Assembly (NCBI GenBank): GCA_004173475.1
Contig: SEBU01000002.1
Location: 558,001 to 622,000 of the forward strand
Direction of reading: 5' to 3'
Origin: Gammaproteobacteria bacterium
Lineage (GTDB): Bacteria; Pseudomonadota; Gammaproteobacteria; Pseudomonadales; Cellvibrionaceae
DNA length: 64,000 nucleotides
The number at the start of each line of letters is the position of its first letter. The stretch's first letter is position 1. Positions 8,466 through 17,435 of the stretch are shown here, in pieces. A program made the translations under genes and the position numbers. The notes below the pieces were generated by a model that saw only the letters and a program-made list of their open reading frames with translations, made no database searches and had not been told where the DNA came from.

Positions 8466-9173
8466 TTATTTTTTATTTACGGCGCCAAACACTTTACTGA
8501 TAATTTTACTTCCCGCACCTAAAGGATCTTGTCGAATAGCCTTTTCCTCCTCAGCGATCATCAAATACAAACCATCAGTCGCTCGTTTTGTAACATAAGC
8601 CTCAACAGTAGCTTCTTGCTCAGTGGCAACACCGTATTTTTGTGCTTGCGCCATCGCCGAATTATAATTTTTTGCCAGCTTGGTTTTATCTGTTACACCT
8701 TTTACCAAGGGCAAAAATTTAACAGCAAGCGAGTCAGATGTTTTCTTTCGAAAAAAATTCGTAACGGAGGTTTCGCCGCCGGACAAAATATTTTTTGCAT
8801 CGGTGACAGTCATCGTTTTAATGGCATCCAATAACAAAGGCTTGGCAAAAGGCACAGCACTTTCCGCTGCGCGATTCATCGCAACTTCCAAGTCGTCAAA
8901 TTTTTTAGATTGGCCTGTCATTTTCAAAAGATTACGAGCCCTATCCCATTTTTCAGGCAGTCGTATTTTTACCTTCTCATTATTTAAAAAACCATTTTCA
9001 ACACCTAGCCTCGCAACAGCGACTGATGAACCCTTTTCTAGCGCCGCTTTTAAACCAGAACTAGCGTCTTGATTACTTAAGTCGCTTAAAGATAAAGCAA
9101 TTACGGCCGGCGACGCACATATAACCAGCCCACAGGCTAGCTTCACAAACGGGTTCAAGAATTTTTTCCACAT
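8466..9173 (-). CDS. DUF4197 family exported protein
   Basis: A protein of about 235 residues with an N-terminal signal peptide (MWKKFLNPFVKLACG, hydrophobic to about residue 28). The remainder is a helical DUF4197 domain containing the stretches LKAALEKGSSVAV, LLDAIKTMTVTDAKNILSGG and ATDGLYLMIAEEEKAIR that typify the family. Function is unknown; members are periplasmic or lipid-anchored in proteobacteria. The ATG at 9173 was preferred over one 14 codons upstream because GGGAAG precedes it and the basic-hydrophobic leader starts there. It ends 21 nt from the convergent glycosylase gene. Confidence 0.87.
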   Translation of the reverse strand: MWKKFLNPFVKLACGLVICASPAVIALSLSDLSNQDASSGLKAALEKGSSVAVARLGVENGFLNNEKVKIRLPEKWDRARNLLKMTGQSKKFDDLEVAMNRAAESAVPFAKPLLLDAIKTMTVTDAKNILSGGETSVTNFFRKKTSDSLAVKFLPLVKGVTDKTKLAKNYNSAMAQAQKYGVATEQEATVEAYVTKRATDGLYLMIAEEEKAIRQDPLGAGSKIISKVFGAVNKK

Positions 9174-9341
9174 GACATCTTCCCGCAAATAAAATAATGG
9201 GTATTGTAAGTACAATATTAGGTGTTCAACCTGAAAACGCGCAAATATTTATACGAGGTATGAGCGACCAGTACCAATGAATCCCGCGCACAATGCGCGG
9301 CCTCATCGATCTATATAATGACACGAATTTCTTCGGCAGGC

Positions 9342-9860
9342 TTATGCAGTGGCAACTAATTGCAATGGGTTTGATTCGGGTTGTAGTGTTCGCAATATAT
9401 CCATGCTAGTAATAACGCCTAAGGCAATTTTGTTGTGAGTTACCACAACACGATGTACATCGTTTTTAACCATCACAGACGCAACCTGATCAATGGAAAA
9501 ATCTCTTTCAACGGCAATAATTTCTTTTCGCATAATCTGGTGCACTGTGCAATTCCGCTCAGCATGACCACTCCACTCCCGTAGACTTGTTTCATCCAAG
9601 TCAATCTCGCAGGCTTCTCGATAGTAATTACGCAATGCCTCACGGCGATTTGTTTCGTCCATGTTACTGAATTTAAAAATTTCGGAAATAGTCACAACAC
9701 CAACCAGTTCATGATCTGAGGCTATTACAGGAGCCCCGGAGATGTTGTGTTTGATAAAAAATTCTGCCAAACGGTGAATGGTCCATCCTTCATATGCACT
9801 TAGCAAGGTGCGGCTCATAATGGATTGCGCTGTGAGACCATTATTATTTATTAGCGACAT
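9342..9860 (-). CDS. Tandem CBS-domain protein
   Basis: A 172-residue cytoplasmic protein made of two CBS motifs: about residues 10-70 (ending LVGVVTISEI) and about 105-165 (MRKEIIAVERDFSIDQVA, ending ALGVITSMDIL). CBS pairs bind adenine nucleotides such as AMP, ATP or SAM and report energy status to a partner. There is no attached effector domain, so the partner must be in trans. The 35-residue insert between the motifs (NYYREACEIDLDETSL region) is acidic. The ATG lies about 9 nt after GAGGG. No neighbour suggests a specific partner. Confidence 0.85.
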   Translation of the reverse strand: MSLINNNGLTAQSIMSRTLLSAYEGWTIHRLAEFFIKHNISGAPVIASDHELVGVVTISEIFKFSNMDETNRREALRNYYREACEIDLDETSLREWSGHAERNCTVHQIMRKEIIAVERDFSIDQVASVMVKNDVHRVVVTHNKIALGVITSMDILRTLQPESNPLQLVATA

Positions 9861-10120
9861 AAATTTACCCTCGTTGTCTGGTGCTTAGTAAATATCGATC
9901 AAAAAGCAAACTTATCACTTTAATGCCAATTTATTCATATATTATTTACGCATTAATCAATGTACATTAAGCGCCTGCGGACCTATGTAAATCTAATACG
10001 CTCGAAAATGCCCGTTAAATGAAGGGCGCCAGTTAAATATAGACGTAAAATATTTATTTGACCCCGGCTTTCCAGTAATTTACTAAGGTTCGAACGCTTA
10101 ATATTCGAAGGCACCACTTC

Positions 10121-10972
10121 ATGTCAGATAAATATTGCGTAAAAGAGTTCACCACTCTGTTACCGTTTTTACAAACGCATTTACACAATTGGGCTCGCAA
10201 TAAAATTAAACAACGTCTACAAACTGGATGCGTTAGCGTTAACGGATTAACTATTACACAACATAGTCATCCACTAAAGCCCAATGATTTTGTTGAAATT
10301 GGTGCCGTAAGCCAGTCCTCTGCTGCAGTTCCCGCCCAGCTTAATATTTTATATTCGGACCGTAACCTGATCGCAATTGATAAGCCGGCTGGCTTACTTT
10401 CTGTAGGCAACACAAAAGAAACCAAGCAGCACGCGCTCGCTATTCTTCGCAAACAATTGTCACGTAAATCGCAAGAAATAAAATTATGGCCGGTTCATCG
10501 TATTGATCGCGATACCTCAGGCGTTTTGCTATTTGCTACGTCTCGAGAGATTCGCGAAGCTGTTATGGCAAAATGGGACAGAGCTGAAAAAACCTATTTA
10601 GCTATCGTTGATGGAGTTCCAAATCCGTCGCAAGGTCGCATAGACCAACCCCTGAGGCTTGATGAAGTAGAATATCGCGTGCATGTTGGTGAACACCCTG
10701 ACGCAAAGCCTGCCCTTACTCATTATAAAATCTTAAATACAACTGAAAAACGCGCATTGCTTGAGGTTCAAATTGATACCGGTCGGCAACATCAGATTCG
10801 TGCCCATCTCTCCTGGCTTGGCTATCCTGTGGTGGGTGACGAGCGTTACGGTAAAGCCGGTGAGCGTATGGGTTTGCATGCCCAGCGATTAAAAATAATA
10901 AATCCGAACTCAGGCAAAGAACTTCTGTTTGAGAGCGCGGTGCCGCTCAATTTCACGCGGCTTCTAGTTTGA
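10121..10972 (+). CDS. RluA-family pseudouridine synthase with S4 domain
   Basis: A 283-residue RNA-modification enzyme. Residues about 8-65 form an S4 RNA-binding domain (KQRLQTGCVSVNGLTI). Residues about 75-280 form the synthase domain with catalytic Asp in HRIDRDTSGVLLFA (about 126-139), and later motifs TGRQHQIRAHL and GDERYG. Such enzymes isomerise specific uridines in 23S rRNA or tRNA. The S4 domain points to the RluC/RluD-like group, but the target uridine cannot be assigned. It heads a probable operon with a small unknown gene (73 nt downstream) and yceH. Confidence 0.9.
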   Translation: MSDKYCVKEFTTLLPFLQTHLHNWARNKIKQRLQTGCVSVNGLTITQHSHPLKPNDFVEIGAVSQSSAAVPAQLNILYSDRNLIAIDKPAGLLSVGNTKETKQHALAILRKQLSRKSQEIKLWPVHRIDRDTSGVLLFATSREIREAVMAKWDRAEKTYLAIVDGVPNPSQGRIDQPLRLDEVEYRVHVGEHPDAKPALTHYKILNTTEKRALLEVQIDTGRQHQIRAHLSWLGYPVVGDERYGKAGERMGLHAQRLKIINPNSGKELLFESAVPLNFTRLLV

Positions 10973-11044
10973 TATTTTGTATGTCCAAATCTTACTTTAT
11001 TACGACAGCAACTTCGAAAATTCACGACCTCACAGGAGTCCTCA

Positions 11045-11332
11045 GTGAAATATAACGCTAACAATGATTATTCCCCTGAAAAACACGCTGAATTTATTAA
11101 TTGGCTTACTCAATCGACTCTTGAAGCTCTTAAAGTGGCTGAAGGTGATTCAACTAAGTTGCGGGCCGCAATTGAACACTACATTAGGATCGCATCTTCC
11201 GCGAATCTGGAGCTGGAAGAAATAGAAAATATTCTGGGTGTTAACGAACCGTGCATTATGGATTTGGCAGAGCTCTCAGAAACTGATGAAGAAATTGTCA
11301 TAGACGCATTTGAACAACTAATCGCTCTTTAA
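11045..11332 (+). CDS. Conserved-looking small acidic protein of unknown function
   Basis: A 95-residue acidic, apparently all-helical soluble protein (MKYNANNDYSPEKHAEF...) without signal peptide, cysteines or a motif I recognise. The middle (residues about 30-60) and C-terminal (about 65-93) helices are rich in Glu. An AGGAG-type site (CACAGGAGTCCTC) precedes the ATG. It is tightly placed: 73 nt after the pseudouridine synthase and 13 nt before yceH, so it is very likely translated as part of that operon. A protein-interaction role is possible but unsupported. Confidence 0.7.
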   Translation: MKYNANNDYSPEKHAEFINWLTQSTLEALKVAEGDSTKLRAAIEHYIRIASSANLELEEIENILGVNEPCIMDLAELSETDEEIVIDAFEQLIAL

Positions 11333-11345
11333 GATTGAGGATATT

Positions 11346-12053
11346 ATGGAATTAACTGACGAAAGCAGTGCGCAAATTGAGGAACCCATGTTAAGCCCGA
11401 TTGAAGCACGCGTGTTAGGCTCACTCATGGAGAAACAATTAACAACACCTGATGCTTACCCGATTACGCTTAACAGCTTGGTGCTCGCGTGCAATCAAAA
11501 AACCAGCCGTGAACCTGTGACAAATTATGAAACAGGCGAATTACAACGCTGCGCGAGTCAATTACAAGACAAAGAATTAATTCGAGTTGATTACAGTGCC
11601 CGTGCTGCCCGCTACGATCAACGCCTGACTCGCGTGTTGGGTTTAGACAAAGCGTCGCAGGCGATTTTGAATGTTATGTTGCTTCGCGGCCCGCAAACGG
11701 TAGCGGAATTACTCACTCGCACCCAGCGCATGTTTGACTTCGAAAATATCAAAGCCGTCGAAGAAAAGCTGGAATATTTATGCGCAAAAACCACGCCCTA
11801 CTTTGTTCGCATTCCGCGTGCCGCAGGTCAACGCGAAGATCGCTACATGCATTTGCTATGCGGCAAGCCAGATCTTGAAGCCATAGCGGCCATGGTCAGC
11901 TCAGCACGACAATCCATGCCAAATGATGACGGGAAAACACAACTGCTCGAACAAAAAATCGAAACTCTTGAACAACAAGTCCAACACTTGCAACGCCAAG
12001 TGAAAGTGCTGATGGATTTAAATGGCGTGAGTGAAGCGGATATCGTCGAATAA
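11346..12053 (+). CDS. yceH: YceH family protein (DUF480)
   Basis: A 235-residue protein with the complete YceH domain. The N-terminal motif LSPIEARVLGSLMEKQLTTP (about residues 17-36) and the following NSLVLACNQKTSREP are near-diagnostic. The fold contains two winged-helix modules, so a nucleic-acid-binding role has been proposed, but the function is unproven. The C-terminal 45 residues form a coiled coil (LLEQKIETLEQQVQHLQ), suggesting oligomerisation. It is the last gene of the pseudouridine synthase operon, and a hairpin lies 44 nt after the stop. Confidence 0.93.
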   Translation: MELTDESSAQIEEPMLSPIEARVLGSLMEKQLTTPDAYPITLNSLVLACNQKTSREPVTNYETGELQRCASQLQDKELIRVDYSARAARYDQRLTRVLGLDKASQAILNVMLLRGPQTVAELLTRTQRMFDFENIKAVEEKLEYLCAKTTPYFVRIPRAAGQREDRYMHLLCGKPDLEAIAAMVSSARQSMPNDDGKTQLLEQKIETLEQQVQHLQRQVKVLMDLNGVSEADIVE

Positions 12054-12096
12054 TCGCTGCGAAAATATTTATTGTTTGTTTGCACAGAAATGAAAA

Positions 12097-12115
12097 GCCC
12101 GGCATAAAGCCGGGC
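12097..12115 (-). terminator. Hairpin terminator between convergent yceH and esterase genes
   Basis: A perfect 7-bp GC-only stem (GCCCGGC, loop ATAAA, GCCGGGC). Read on the minus strand it is followed by TTTTCATTT, so it best fits the end of the esterase transcript. It may also stop yceH transcription, but the plus side has no T-run. Confidence 0.75.
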
Positions 12116-12139
12116 AAAATGAAGAGCAAAGCTAATTTA

Positions 12140-14032
12140 TTAGAACTGATTGAAGAATTGCCAGGCTTCACGTGGTATCCAACTTTCCGATTGGCCAGCA
12201 TCTTTCTGAGTTGGATAGTGGTCACCGTCAAATGCGCACCAGCGAACCGGATAGCCCGATGTGCAGCCTTGATAAGACGTACAAATGTGCGTACCACTAC
12301 CGCGACTCGGTTCAAGGGGATTTTGCGCTGTACAAGCATTATTCCGTACGTAACGATCACGCACCGAGCGACCTTGGCTAATATTCAAAACGCTATCGCT
12401 AATACCGTGAGCGGCAAAGAATGGGATGGGTGAAGTTCCACCGTCACAACCACTCAATTGCGCGCCAGCGTAAAGTGCGACTGCGCGGAATACGTTCGCG
12501 CGAGCACAGGCCACTGCGTTGGACATAGCCGCACCGTAACTAAATCCAGTAGCAAAAATACGGCTCTTGTCGATGCAAAGATTGGATTGAACCTGACTTA
12601 CCAATGCATCCGTGAAAGCTATGTCGCGACCGTTAGAGTTTGCCCATCCTGAGTCAATACCCTCTGGAGCTACAAAAATAGTGCTGTTTTGAGCAAGGTC
12701 CCACAGGCCGTAAAAAGGCTTATCGGTCGAGCCGCCATTGCCGCCACTTGCTACCTGATTAGCGTTACCGTTCAACCAGTGATAACCAACAACAAATTTG
12801 TAAGCATTTGCGTTGTTGTAGTTTTCTGGCACACGCAAGATGTAAGAACGATTTACACCATTGACACTAAGATTAATACGACCGTTTTGAAGAGTTCTCG
12901 ACTTACCGCAACCTTCACTGCGAATTGCATCAGTCGGTGGATTCTCTTCATCTATAGTTCCTGAGTAAGGTCCAATGTGAATCCAATCCAGGTCCGCATA
13001 GTCAGTCGTGCCCATCGTCACACGAATTTTTTGATAGCCTGGCTTCAAACGCACTTTGCCCGCAGACAGAGTTTTAAATTCGCCCCAGGTGCTCACATTT
13101 GGAACCTGGAAGGAATTAATCAACGTCGTGTCGCATTGTGAAATTTTAAACGTGCGGCCAGTGCCAACAGCACCGGAGCGAATAGTCACATCGTAATCGC
13201 CCTCAGTTTCTACGAAGACGGTGTACTCCAACCACTCACCTGCAGTCATCCAACCAACCGCATTACCACTGGTAATTGTTTTGATGTCCACACCAGTATC
13301 TGTACGATAAGCGCCGCCTTCATTGGTGGTGCCGCTATCAGAATATCCAGCCGGGTCAAAATCTTCTGCTTGAATCGTTGCAGGAATTTTTGCTGCATAC
13401 ATTTGATAAGCGTTTTCAATCTTGCTCGGACAAACATTAGCTGCAACGCTCGACGCGACTGATGAGGAAGAACGCACCGATGAACTTACCGCTACAGAAG
13501 ATGAGCTCAGCAAAGAAGACGCGACAGATGAAATTACCGACGACAAACTAGAGCTTGAGCGCACTGACGACGATGAAATTTGACTTGAGCTTGACGAGCG
13601 CGGCGCACTGCTTACTGAAGATGTAGCTGAGCTACAGAGAGTTCCGTTAATCGTTGGGCGCTCGGTTGTGCTGCCATTTTTATTCCCTTGAAAACCAAAC
13701 GAAATTGATTGGCCTGCAGCGAGGTTGCCGTTCCACCCAACATTGGTAGCTGTGTAAGGATTAGTTCCAGACAAATTCGTGTTCCATGCCCCAGTGATGC
13801 GATTAGCTGAATATTGCCAATTCACGCTCCAGCCATTTACGGCAGAATTTGTATCATTTTTTATAATAATACTAGCAACAAAACCACTCGACCATTCGTT
13901 GTCGATTTGATAAGTACAGGACGCTGAACTTGATTGTGATGTAGCTACAGCTGTTGCAGCAAAACCGAGGCATAGCAGCGAACGCCGCATCTCATGCAGC
14001 CTTCTAAAGAGAGAGAGATTTATTTTGTACAT
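12140..14032 (-). CDS. Secreted CBM2-CBM6-esterase (CE1/feruloyl-esterase-like)
   Basis: A 630-residue modular secreted enzyme. The signal peptide is MRRSLLCLGFAATAVATS (from Met15; a start at 13990 has AGAAGG upstream and is equally possible). Residues about 38-133 form a family 2 cellulose-binding module starting SCTYQIDNEWSSGF, with Trp residues expected to stack on glucan. Residues 134-199 are a serine linker. Residues about 201-357 form a CBM6 (QAEDFDPAGYSD). Residues about 370-630 form an alpha/beta-hydrolase esterase with nucleophile Ser498 in GFSYG and probable Asp546 and His605 (GDHYP). It likely removes feruloyl or acetyl groups from cell-wall-bound xylan; the choice between these is open. 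Confidence 0.87.
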   Translation of the reverse strand: MYKINLSLFRRLHEMRRSLLCLGFAATAVATSQSSSASCTYQIDNEWSSGFVASIIIKNDTNSAVNGWSVNWQYSANRITGAWNTNLSGTNPYTATNVGWNGNLAAGQSISFGFQGNKNGSTTERPTINGTLCSSATSSVSSAPRSSSSSQISSSSVRSSSSLSSVISSVASSLLSSSSVAVSSSVRSSSSVASSVAANVCPSKIENAYQMYAAKIPATIQAEDFDPAGYSDSGTTNEGGAYRTDTGVDIKTITSGNAVGWMTAGEWLEYTVFVETEGDYDVTIRSGAVGTGRTFKISQCDTTLINSFQVPNVSTWGEFKTLSAGKVRLKPGYQKIRVTMGTTDYADLDWIHIGPYSGTIDEENPPTDAIRSEGCGKSRTLQNGRINLSVNGVNRSYILRVPENYNNANAYKFVVGYHWLNGNANQVASGGNGGSTDKPFYGLWDLAQNSTIFVAPEGIDSGWANSNGRDIAFTDALVSQVQSNLCIDKSRIFATGFSYGAAMSNAVACARANVFRAVALYAGAQLSGCDGGTSPIPFFAAHGISDSVLNISQGRSVRDRYVRNNACTAQNPLEPSRGSGTHICTSYQGCTSGYPVRWCAFDGDHYPTQKDAGQSESWIPREAWQFFNQF

Positions 14033-14102
14033 GACGTTGGACCTTTAGCAAAAATGTTATTGGAATGTTTTCTTGCCGGGCCATTGTACGAATATAAGAC
14101 AA

Positions 14103-15263
14103 TTAAAACAATTCAACACTCATATCAGTTTCAGTCTTGTGCTCGACTTCGCTCGATTCTAATAATTTTGCCGCCTGATCTAATTGCAGTAACAAACTTC
14201 TGAAGTGGGACTCTATGGCATCTGTCGTCTCATACAACGATTCAAGCGACGTTAAAGCATGTTCGGACAGCGCTAACATAGCCGTTTCCTGTTCAAGATT
14301 AAGGTCCAATCCTGTTGCGATCTCTTGTAAGGATAATGACAATTCAGTCATAATAGTTTTAACAGACGTACGATTATCCTGCGATGCCATCTTAAGCAAT
14401 GTAATCACTGTGCGCGTATTTTCTTGCTGCGCCTTCAACATTTCATTAGCCATTATTGTTTTGGCGCGTGCTTCTGCGATTGACACAATGTGCGCAATTA
14501 CGTCGCGCAAACGACCGTATTTATCAGCATCATCTACTGGCGCATCCGTAATTAAAAATTGCGCATTTTCAAAATTAAAAATGAAAAATCTTCCCTGCGA
14601 TAAAATGCGACAACCAGACGACTGCGTTTGTCGCAATAAACTAAGATAGGCCTTTGATATGTTTTCAGGATAAATATAACTTTTGTCTTCAAATGAAAAT
14701 TGAATATAACCTTGAACTGACAAGTCTTTCAGACAACGTAAAGTTTGCTGCGCCAAGCGATTCATATCTGAAATGTTTTGTACCGACTGCGCGTAGAATG
14801 CAACCACACCCATCTCGGAAGCTGATGACATAGCTGTAAACACAATACTGGAATAATTTTGCAGTTCTTCCTGAATAGCGGCTATAGCGTGCTTCTCCTC
14901 CGCAAACTTCTTTAACGCCAAATCAACTGAGCCATCGGCGAAGGTCGTTAGAACATAAGCATCAAGTTCAAGTCTATCGAGCTGTTCACGCGCGGCGCAG
15001 GGTGTTCCACATTTAATGAATGCGAGTCGTGGAATATTAGTTGGAATTTTCGCCACAAAATCTTCAACAAATTCTTTTGCGCTGGATATTAAAATAATTC
15101 TTTCAGCGGTCATGCAGAGACTATGGAATTCGTCAGCATTTTTTACCTCAACCTCAAAGTAGTTCATATTCTCTGCTGGCATACCGCGCTCATCCACCCC
15201 GGCATCAGTGCCGGGTATATTGAGAATTCGGCCTGTCTCAGAAAAAAACCAAAGATGACTCAT
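14103..15263 (-). CDS. Unknown protein with C-terminal helical region, possible signalling role
   Basis: A soluble protein of about 386 residues that I do not recognise. The ATG at 15263 (MSHLWFFSETG) has GGAG 5 nt upstream, so I prefer it to one nine codons earlier. Residues about 30-130 alternate strands and helices in a receiver-like way (RIILISSAKEFVEDF), but no phospho-acceptor Asp cluster is evident. Residues about 140-260 may form a GAF- or heterodimer-like sensor. Residues about 270-380 are strongly helical and coiled-coil-like (SIAEARAKTIMANEMLKAQ). It has no signal peptide or membrane helix. It stands alone, divergent from the FKBP gene. Confidence 0.65.
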   Translation of the reverse strand: MSHLWFFSETGRILNIPGTDAGVDERGMPAENMNYFEVEVKNADEFHSLCMTAERIILISSAKEFVEDFVAKIPTNIPRLAFIKCGTPCAAREQLDRLELDAYVLTTFADGSVDLALKKFAEEKHAIAAIQEELQNYSSIVFTAMSSASEMGVVAFYAQSVQNISDMNRLAQQTLRCLKDLSVQGYIQFSFEDKSYIYPENISKAYLSLLRQTQSSGCRILSQGRFFIFNFENAQFLITDAPVDDADKYGRLRDVIAHIVSIAEARAKTIMANEMLKAQQENTRTVITLLKMASQDNRTSVKTIMTELSLSLQEIATGLDLNLEQETAMLALSEHALTSLESLYETTDAIESHFRSLLLQLDQAAKLLESSEVEHKTETDMSVELF

Positions 15264-15579
15264 AGCCACTCCAAATATTTTTAACAACATATACTGTGAT
15301 CGACAACCATTTGCGCGTCTTTTCTGAGTATAGATATGCCTATTGGTTTTGCAGCGAATTGAAGCTAAGTGAAATCAAGCAATAGGATAAAAAACAAACA
15401 AAATCCGGTTTTTAGCTTAAATTTACTTTTAATGTCGTCTAATGCAACACTTTTATTGATTATCTAAACCTTTTCCGAAATCCTTATGGCCTAGCCAAAA
15501 GGTACCGTCATTAAGCTAATCGACAGCTTTATAGTTTATTATTGCTCCTTCAGTTCAACCCTCGGGACGATTTCCAGCC

Positions 15580-16542
15580 ATGCTTAATTTCTTAAAACCT
15601 GCCCTTTTTTCAATTGTCGTTATCCTAAGCGCTTGCAGCAGCGAGCTGGATATACCTTACAAAGGTATTGAGCTTAACAGCCTTGAACAGACCGCTAATT
15701 ATTTTCAAGCGCGCAATATTTCAAAAAAAATATTGGCCATGAAAATTCGTCTTGATGAAAAACCTTTCTTATTGGGTGCCTACGATGTACGCGATGGTAT
15801 ACCGGCAAGAATTCCTGAGGAGCGTTACACCGAGCTTCTTAATAGCGCCCAGAAAAATGCATCGCCCCTCGTTACAGATGCACAACCTTCTGACGTTGAA
15901 ACAGCACTGGAAGGCTTACGTACCCCTCAGGAACAAATTAGCTACCTGACAGCTCGCGCAATTGCCAAAAGCTTCGGTAAAGATGGTATACCGGTAATGC
16001 CAACGAGCATGGCAATCGGTTTGGCTGATGCTCAGGCAACTAGTACCCCACCAAAAATTTCTGCTAAAGAAGAAAAACAATTAGTGGCGGCCATCCAGGA
16101 AAAAATTAAAGTAAAAGATAATGACTGGGCAGAAAACCGTAATCAGTTTCATCGAGCGGAGGAAAAAGCATTTTTCGCGGAAAATATTGTTAAGCCGGAT
16201 GTAGTCACATTGAACTCGGGCATTCAATATAAAATCGTCAAAAAAGGCACAGGCAAGCTGCCAAAAATTAAAGATACTGTAACCGTAAAGTATCGCGGCA
16301 CTTTATTAGACGGCACCGAATTTGACAGTAGCTACAAACGTGGTGAACCAGACAGTTTCAAATTAAGTGATATGATTCCAGGCTTCAGTCAAGCTATGAT
16401 TCAGGTACCAGACGGCTCAAAAGTAATCATCTACATCCCATCACTTTTAGCCTACGGGGAAAAAGGCACTGAAGGAATTCCACCTTATGCTGCCGTGATT
16501 TTTGAAGTCGAATTGAATGGTATAAAAAGTAGTTTCTTTTAA
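15580..16542 (+). CDS. FKBP-type peptidyl-prolyl isomerase lipoprotein
   Basis: A 320-residue periplasmic lipoprotein. The signal peptide ends with lipobox LSAC (Cys19). Residues about 25-200 form a long helical N-terminal dimerisation region like that of FkpA/Mip proteins but extended. Residues about 215-315 form the FKBP catalytic domain with VTVKYRGTLLDGTEFDSSY, the central GFSQAM and the terminal YGEKGTEGIPPYAAVIFEVEL. It would assist folding of envelope proteins by isomerising X-Pro bonds. The N-terminal region, about 50 residues longer than in E. coli FkpA, is the only oddity. Probably monocistronic. Confidence 0.9.
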   Translation: MLNFLKPALFSIVVILSACSSELDIPYKGIELNSLEQTANYFQARNISKKILAMKIRLDEKPFLLGAYDVRDGIPARIPEERYTELLNSAQKNASPLVTDAQPSDVETALEGLRTPQEQISYLTARAIAKSFGKDGIPVMPTSMAIGLADAQATSTPPKISAKEEKQLVAAIQEKIKVKDNDWAENRNQFHRAEEKAFFAENIVKPDVVTLNSGIQYKIVKKGTGKLPKIKDTVTVKYRGTLLDGTEFDSSYKRGEPDSFKLSDMIPGFSQAMIQVPDGSKVIIYIPSLLAYGEKGTEGIPPYAAVIFEVELNGIKSSFF

Positions 16543-16601
16543 TTACTCATGGTTATTTCGGCGGTTAGATATGTGCGCCGATAATTTTTTATAGTTTCTC
16601 T

Positions 16602-16621
16602 GACGTTAAAGCTTTAACGTC
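16602..16621. promoter_or_regulatory. Perfect 20-bp palindrome upstream of FMN reductase
   Basis: GACGTTAAAG followed at once by its exact complement CTTTAACGTC, ending 26 bp before the reductase start codon. Chance occurrence of a perfect 20-bp palindrome in a window this size is well below one. The position is right for an operator or an RNA hairpin covering the leader. No binding protein is known. Confidence 0.5.
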
Positions 16622-16647
16622 GACACTTAATATCTCGGGGGCACAAA

Positions 16648-17187
16648 ATGAAATTTTTAGCGATCTGTGGCAGCTTACGTAAACATTCTACCAATATGGG
16701 CTTGCTGCGTTTCGCACAAGCTCACGCCCCCAAGGACGTCGAATTTACCATTGCTGATATCTCAGCCCTGCCGTTTTACAATGCGGACACTACTGAAAAA
16801 CCAGCTGCGGTGCTCACATTGTTTGAGCAAATAGGCGCTGCTGATGCGCTAGTTTTGGGATGCCCTGAATATAACTATTCGGTCGCACCTGCATTAAAAA
16901 ACGCGCTGGATTGGGCATCAAGGGAGCCTGAGAATTCGCTTTTGAACGGAAAGACGGTTGCAATTATGGGTGCCGGTGGTGGTATGGGAACATCACGCGC
17001 TCAATATCACTTACGCCAAATTTGCGTGTATCTAAATCTTCACCCGCTTAACCGACCTGAAGTTTTTGCTAATGCCTTTACAAATATGTTTGATAAGGAA
17101 GGCAATCTAATAGACGAAAAGGTTCAACAGAATGTTGTTGCCCAAATGAACGCGTTGGTCGCCTGGACGCAACAATTAAAAAAGTAA
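16648..17187 (+). CDS. NAD(P)H-dependent FMN reductase
   Basis: A 179-residue flavodoxin-like oxidoreductase. The FMN phosphate loop is GSLRKHSTNMG (residues about 8-18). The second family motif is LGCPEYNYSVAPALKNALDW (about 71-90), followed by MGAGGGMGTSRAQYHLR (about 111-127). These match the NADPH-dependent FMN reductase/ChrR group, which reduces flavins, quinones, chromate or azo dyes and guards against redox cycling. The physiological substrate cannot be assigned. A G-rich Shine-Dalgarno (CGGGGGC) is upstream, as is a perfect 20-bp palindrome that may regulate it. Confidence 0.9.
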   Translation: MKFLAICGSLRKHSTNMGLLRFAQAHAPKDVEFTIADISALPFYNADTTEKPAAVLTLFEQIGAADALVLGCPEYNYSVAPALKNALDWASREPENSLLNGKTVAIMGAGGGMGTSRAQYHLRQICVYLNLHPLNRPEVFANAFTNMFDKEGNLIDEKVQQNVVAQMNALVAWTQQLKK

Positions 17188-17263
17188 CCGATATTCCGGT
17201 GCATCTCGTTAGCTGAAAAGCTTTTCGAGAGCAAGAGTGCTCAACGCCTACCTCCGCATCCAA

Positions 17264-17292
17264 ATAAGTAGATCCAAATTGGATTTACTTAT
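17264..17292. other. AT-rich stem-loop after FMN reductase
   Basis: A stem of about 12 bp (ATAAGTA-GATCC against GGAT-T-TACTTAT with one G-T pair) and loop AAATT, 77 nt after the reductase stop. There is no T-run, so it is only a weak terminator candidate. It may instead process or protect the 3' end of the transcript. Confidence 0.35.
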
Positions 17293-17435
17293 CAAAAGGC
17301 CAATTAATATTTCCTTCTTCAGTTCTTAAGCTAAGCTTCAAATAATTCCTTGTGTGGCGCCAAAATGAAATTTTTGACGTCACACGTAGAAGCAAAGCTC
17401 TTCCCTGATGATCGTCCTGCGTAAACCCTGAAACA

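Noticed and set aside
12080-12433. 117-residue plus-strand frame opposite the esterase
   Set aside because: Lies antisense to the conserved catalytic part of the esterase and has no signal or domain.
16577-16584. GCCGATAA, a perfect sigma-28 -10 box before the FMN reductase
   Set aside because: No -35 match at the right distance (11 nt), and the gene has no flagellar link.
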